A stretch of DNA of 54,557 bases, taken from assembly GCA_029266495.1 (NCBI GenBank), contig JAQSWS010000024.1:1-54557 (forward strand), given 5' to 3'. Under the pieces are notes generated by a model that had not been told where the DNA came from, did no database searches, and was given only the letters and a program-made list of their open reading frames with translations. Origin of the DNA: Rariglobus sp. (lineage in GTDB: Bacteria > Verrucomicrobiota > Verrucomicrobiia > Opitutales > Opitutaceae). The position numbers and the translations under genes were made by a program. Numbering within the stretch: position 1 is the first letter of the stretch; each line of letters starts with the position of its first letter. Shown one piece after another: positions 51,688 to 54,557 of this stretch.

Positions 51688-54342
51688 ATGCACCCCGTCA
51701 TCATGACTTCCCGTTTGTTAAGCAAACCCCGCCGGTGGCTGTTCGCCGGACTTTGCGCGGCGACCGCCACGGTTGCCGACGCGGCTCCGCTGGCGACCGC
51801 TGAAAACGCCACGCCCGCATGGACCCCGACCGGCTGGAGCGGCGGCGGTTTCTATTATTCCGCGGCCTTTCACCCGACGCGCGACGGCGTGTTGTTTCTT
51901 GGCATGGACGTGGCCGGCGTGGCGAAGTCCACCGATCACGGAAAAACCTTCCGCATGGTGAACAAGGGACTCGTCGACTACGCGATGTATTCGCTGGCGG
52001 TGGACGTAAAGAATCCCGATATCGTTTATGCCGGCACCGAGGGCGGCCTGCACAAGAGCACCGACGGCGGCGAGACCTGGAAGTTCATTCCCGGAACCGC
52101 CAAAAAGGAACTGCGCATCACCTCGGAGCGCGGCACGAGCGTGCGCTCGGTCGCGTCGGATCCGACGGACAGCAACATCGTTTATGCGGCGAGCCCCGGC
52201 GGTAAAATCTACAAGAGCACCGACGGCGCCATGACGTGGCGCGTCGTTTATCAAAAAGGAGCCGAGATCGATACGTTCAACGGCGTGCGCGTTCAGTTCG
52301 GCAAGGCCAACGGCGCGTATTTCGGCGGCATCTGGTCGCCGTTGCAGTTCCCGAAGGATGCAACCGGCGCGACCGGCATCGGCTTCACGCTTAAGGGCGA
52401 CGGCTCGGCCCCCGAGCGAGCCTATCTGAATTTGAAGACGGCCACGAGTGTCGCTTATCGCAGCCGCAACATCCTCGATATTTTCGCGGACACCCAGGTG
52501 CACGATGTCGTTTATACTGCGGCGGATTTTGAGCTCGATCCGGACTTCGTCAAAAAGTCTCCCGAACTGGCTGCGGCCGCTCCCAAGACACCGGACTGGG
52601 CTGCGATCACGCGCATGGATTTCTCACGCGTCTCGGCTCCTGACACGGCTTCGGTTTTAAAAATCGGACGCATCTTTTTTGTAGCCCTCGGAGCCGACGG
52701 CAAGGAAGCCAAGCTCACGGTGCGCGATTTCAGCGCAGACAAAGCCGTGCAGTCCTACGGCAACGTGCGCTTGGGCGAAGCGGCGGCCGCAGGCGGAGCG
52801 GTGAGCAGCGTGGTGGTCTGCGCCTCCAATCCGTCCAAGATCCTCGCGGCCACCTCCGAAACCGGCCTGTTGTTGAGCGATGACAAGGGCGAAACCTGGC
52901 GTCCGCTGCCCACGCCGAAGAAGGCGATGCACGCGGCCTTCGATCCCAGCAATGCCTCTGTGATCTACGGCGCGTTTGCCACCGACGGCATTCATAAGTC
53001 CATCGACGGTGGTGCGACTTGGACAAAAATTTCCGCGGGTCTTCCTCCGAAACTGTCGGCCCGTGAAATCGTGGTCCATCCGACCAACTCGAACGAGGTT
53101 TACTTCATCGGCTCAGACGGCTGGAACGGCGAATTCGGCTACTCGATCGATGCCGGAGCGACCTGGACGATCTCCCGCTCGGTCAAGGTCGACCTGGCGA
53201 TCGATCCGACCCTGCCGGGCGACGGTTCCTCGGCCGGCTTGAGCGCTCCGACCAATCTCACGATCAATCCGCGCAACCCGAAGCAACTCTTCATCAGTGC
53301 CAACTGGCGCCCGGCCTTCAGCTCCGACGGCGGCCGCACGTGGGAAGAGCGAGTCAAGGGCGCCGACATCACGGTGCACACCGACATCCGTTTCAGCGGC
53401 GACCGCACCTATGTGAGCGCGATGGACGAAGGCACGCTCATGAGCGAAGATCAGGGCAAGACTTGGAAACAACTCTGGCCGCTCAAATACGATGGCGAAT
53501 TCTCCGGTCACAACTGGCGCCTGGCCGTCAACAAGGTGAACGGCGTCGACCGCATCATCGCGACCGTCAGCCCTTGGACCGGCAAGAACAAGGTCATCAT
53601 CGCCATCAGCGAAGACGGCGGAAAGACCTACAAGCAAACCACCGCCGGCCTGCCCACCTACGAGATCAAGGCCAACACGATGTGGGGTCGCGGTTATCCG
53701 CGCGCTCTCGCGGTTGATCCGACCAATCCGAAGATCGTCTACCTCGGCATCGACGGCGATCCCACGCCCGGCAATCCCGCGGAAACCGGCGGCGGCGTTT
53801 TCAAATCCGAGGACGGCGGCTACACGTGGAAGCAACTGCCCAACCAACCCGGCAGCCGTCGCATGTATTACGGCCTGGCGATCGACCCGACCAATCCGAA
53901 GCGCATTATCTGGGGCGGCTTCGGCGCCAACGGCGGCGTCTACATCAGCGAGGACGGCGGCGATTCGTGGAACTATGCCCTCAAGCAGGACCAATATCTC
54001 TTCAACGTCCATGCGACCGCCGACGGCACGCTCTACGCCGGTGGCAACAACCTCTGGACCAGCACCGACCACGGAAAAACCTGGAAGCAGATCACGAAAC
54101 TCACGGGCCGCTCGGTGGTCGGCATTGAAGTCGATCCGCGTAACCCGAAGACGATCTGGATTTCCGCGGTGACGTGGGACGGCAGCGCCAACGGAGACGT
54201 TTACAAGAGCACCGACGGCGGCGCGACCTGGACGGATTTCACCGGCGACATCCAGCACCGCAAGCCGCAGATCCTGCGCTTCAATCCGAAGACCAACGAG
54301 CTGTGGTCCGGCCAGACGATGCTGCACAAGATCAAACAATAA
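51688..54342 (+). CDS. Secreted GH74-like Asp-box beta-propeller protein
   Basis: 884 residues. A signal peptide (about 1-32, ending DAAP) is followed by two-part beta-propeller sequence with many Asp-box motifs: KSTDHGKTF, KSTDGGETW, KSTDGAMTW, LSDDKGETW, KSIDGGATW, SSDGGRTW, SEDQGKTW, SEDGGKTY, KSEDGGYTW, SEDGGDSW, TSTDHGKTW and KSTDGGATW. Such proteins include GH74 xyloglucanases and sortilin-type propellers. A stretch of about 120 residues (about 190-320) without Asp boxes interrupts the first propeller and resembles an inserted jelly-roll. GH74 catalytic aspartates cannot be fixed by eye. The gene is followed by a good terminator. Xyloglucan or a related beta-glucan is a plausible substrate, not a demonstrated one. 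Confidence 0.85.
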   Translation: MHPVIMTSRLLSKPRRWLFAGLCAATATVADAAPLATAENATPAWTPTGWSGGGFYYSAAFHPTRDGVLFLGMDVAGVAKSTDHGKTFRMVNKGLVDYAMYSLAVDVKNPDIVYAGTEGGLHKSTDGGETWKFIPGTAKKELRITSERGTSVRSVASDPTDSNIVYAASPGGKIYKSTDGAMTWRVVYQKGAEIDTFNGVRVQFGKANGAYFGGIWSPLQFPKDATGATGIGFTLKGDGSAPERAYLNLKTATSVAYRSRNILDIFADTQVHDVVYTAADFELDPDFVKKSPELAAAAPKTPDWAAITRMDFSRVSAPDTASVLKIGRIFFVALGADGKEAKLTVRDFSADKAVQSYGNVRLGEAAAAGGAVSSVVVCASNPSKILAATSETGLLLSDDKGETWRPLPTPKKAMHAAFDPSNASVIYGAFATDGIHKSIDGGATWTKISAGLPPKLSAREIVVHPTNSNEVYFIGSDGWNGEFGYSIDAGATWTISRSVKVDLAIDPTLPGDGSSAGLSAPTNLTINPRNPKQLFISANWRPAFSSDGGRTWEERVKGADITVHTDIRFSGDRTYVSAMDEGTLMSEDQGKTWKQLWPLKYDGEFSGHNWRLAVNKVNGVDRIIATVSPWTGKNKVIIAISEDGGKTYKQTTAGLPTYEIKANTMWGRGYPRALAVDPTNPKIVYLGIDGDPTPGNPAETGGGVFKSEDGGYTWKQLPNQPGSRRMYYGLAIDPTNPKRIIWGGFGANGGVYISEDGGDSWNYALKQDQYLFNVHATADGTLYAGGNNLWTSTDHGKTWKQITKLTGRSVVGIEVDPRNPKTIWISAVTWDGSANGDVYKSTDGGATWTDFTGDIQHRKPQILRFNPKTNELWSGQTMLHKIKQ

Positions 54343-54364
54343 CAGCGCTCAATCCTGCCAATCC

Positions 54365-54399
54365 GGCCGGCGTCATCACGGGATGGGCCGGCCTTTTTT
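54365..54399 (+). terminator. Rho-independent terminator after the Asp-box gene
   Basis: GGCCGGC (54365-54371) pairs with GCCGGCC (54387-54393), with a 15-base loop and a following T-run (54394-54399). It starts 23 bases after the stop codon. Confidence 0.85.
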
Positions 54400-54407
54400 C
54401 TACCGCC

Positions 54408-54557
54408 ATGTCGCACATTGATCACCTCGCAGAAAATGTCCGCTGGATGTGGGCGCCGGACTGCACCGGTCCGAATCATTACGTTGAGTTTGCGCGGGAG
54501 ATAGACGTGAGCGGCGACGTGACGGCGGCTTGGATTCAGGTATCGGCGGAAAGCTCA
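54408..54557 (+). CDS. 5' end of a rhamnosidase-like (GH78/GH106-type) gene, cut by the window
   Basis: The ATG at 54408-54410 opens a frame that runs to the right edge, 50 codons. It reads MSHIDHLAENVRWMWAPDC, then TGPNHYVEFAREIDVSGDVT, then AAWIQVSAES. The tryptophan-rich WMWAPD, the NHYVEFAREI strand and the final strand match the N-terminal sandwich of alpha-L-rhamnosidase-like proteins, in which an IW-x-P or similar motif is followed by FRR/ARE-I. There is no signal peptide. It lies 65 bases after the Asp-box gene's stop, beyond a terminator. The class is uncertain because so little is visible. Confidence 0.5.
   Translation, partial: MSHIDHLAENVRWMWAPDCTGPNHYVEFAREIDVSGDVTAAWIQVSAESS

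Overview
The window is GC-rich, densely coding DNA from a polysaccharide-degrading bacterium, most likely an Opitutaceae-type Verrucomicrobiota. The grounds are C-terminal PEP-CTERM tags, a large autotransporter-strand-repeat protein, a prepilin-like protein with an H-x-x-x-DG-type tail, many glycoside hydrolases with regulators of the LacI, GntR, DeoR and PocR-AraC types, and start codons that mostly lack a Shine-Dalgarno sequence. This assignment is inferred from gene content; no rRNA or housekeeping marker is present. No tRNA, rRNA, CRISPR array, integrase or insertion sequence was seen.

Layout. (1) 1-10.3 kb, minus strand: four secreted clan GH-A-like glycosidases (one cut by the window edge, one frameshifted), a GH38 alpha-mannosidase, and two decayed stretches: the ends of a sodium:solute symporter, and a scrambled second copy of glcD/glcF. 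(2) 10.4-14.4 kb: a LacI-family regulator, a PEP-CTERM protein, a small secreted beta-sandwich protein and a prepilin-like protein. A shared TATCTACTC operator motif lies before the regulator and before each of the other three genes. (3) 14.4-25.6 kb: a tight minus-strand operon, transcribed DeoR regulator, class I aldolase, Gfo/Idh/MocA oxidoreductase, mutarotase-like protein, D-lyxose-type isomerase, PfkB kinase, GlcD, GlcF, GH38. Five of its junctions have start and stop codons overlapping or within 10 bases. (4) 25.7-33.9 kb: a cytoplasmic GH78 rhamnosidase, a GntR/LacI-type regulator with an extra carbohydrate-binding-like C-terminal domain, a divergent GH94 phosphorylase and a small polysaccharide deacetylase. 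(5) 34-43.4 kb: an 1100-residue deacetylase fusion, an 1102-residue PEP-CTERM repeat protein, a second PEP-CTERM protein and a PocR-AraC regulator. (6) 43.5-54.6 kb: an unknown enzyme-like protein, two sialate-O-acetylesterase-family esterases, a SUMF1-domain protein, a GH28 enzyme, a GH74-like Asp-box protein and the start of a rhamnosidase-like gene.

How it fits together. Secreted glycosidases, esterases and deacetylases would trim complex plant or glycoprotein glycans. Enzymes without signal peptides (two GH38, GH78, GH94, GH28, one esterase) would finish imported oligosaccharides. The operon of region 3 reads as isomerase, kinase, aldolase and 2-hydroxyacid oxidase. This suggests a ketose-1-phosphate route giving DHAP plus a short aldehyde, whose acid GlcDF would oxidise. 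The window holds no intact transporter; only a symporter remnant remains. Exact TGTTnnAACA palindromes occur in the intergenic regions of regions 4-6, two of them beside the GntR-type regulator gene, and suggest one regulon across about 20 kb.
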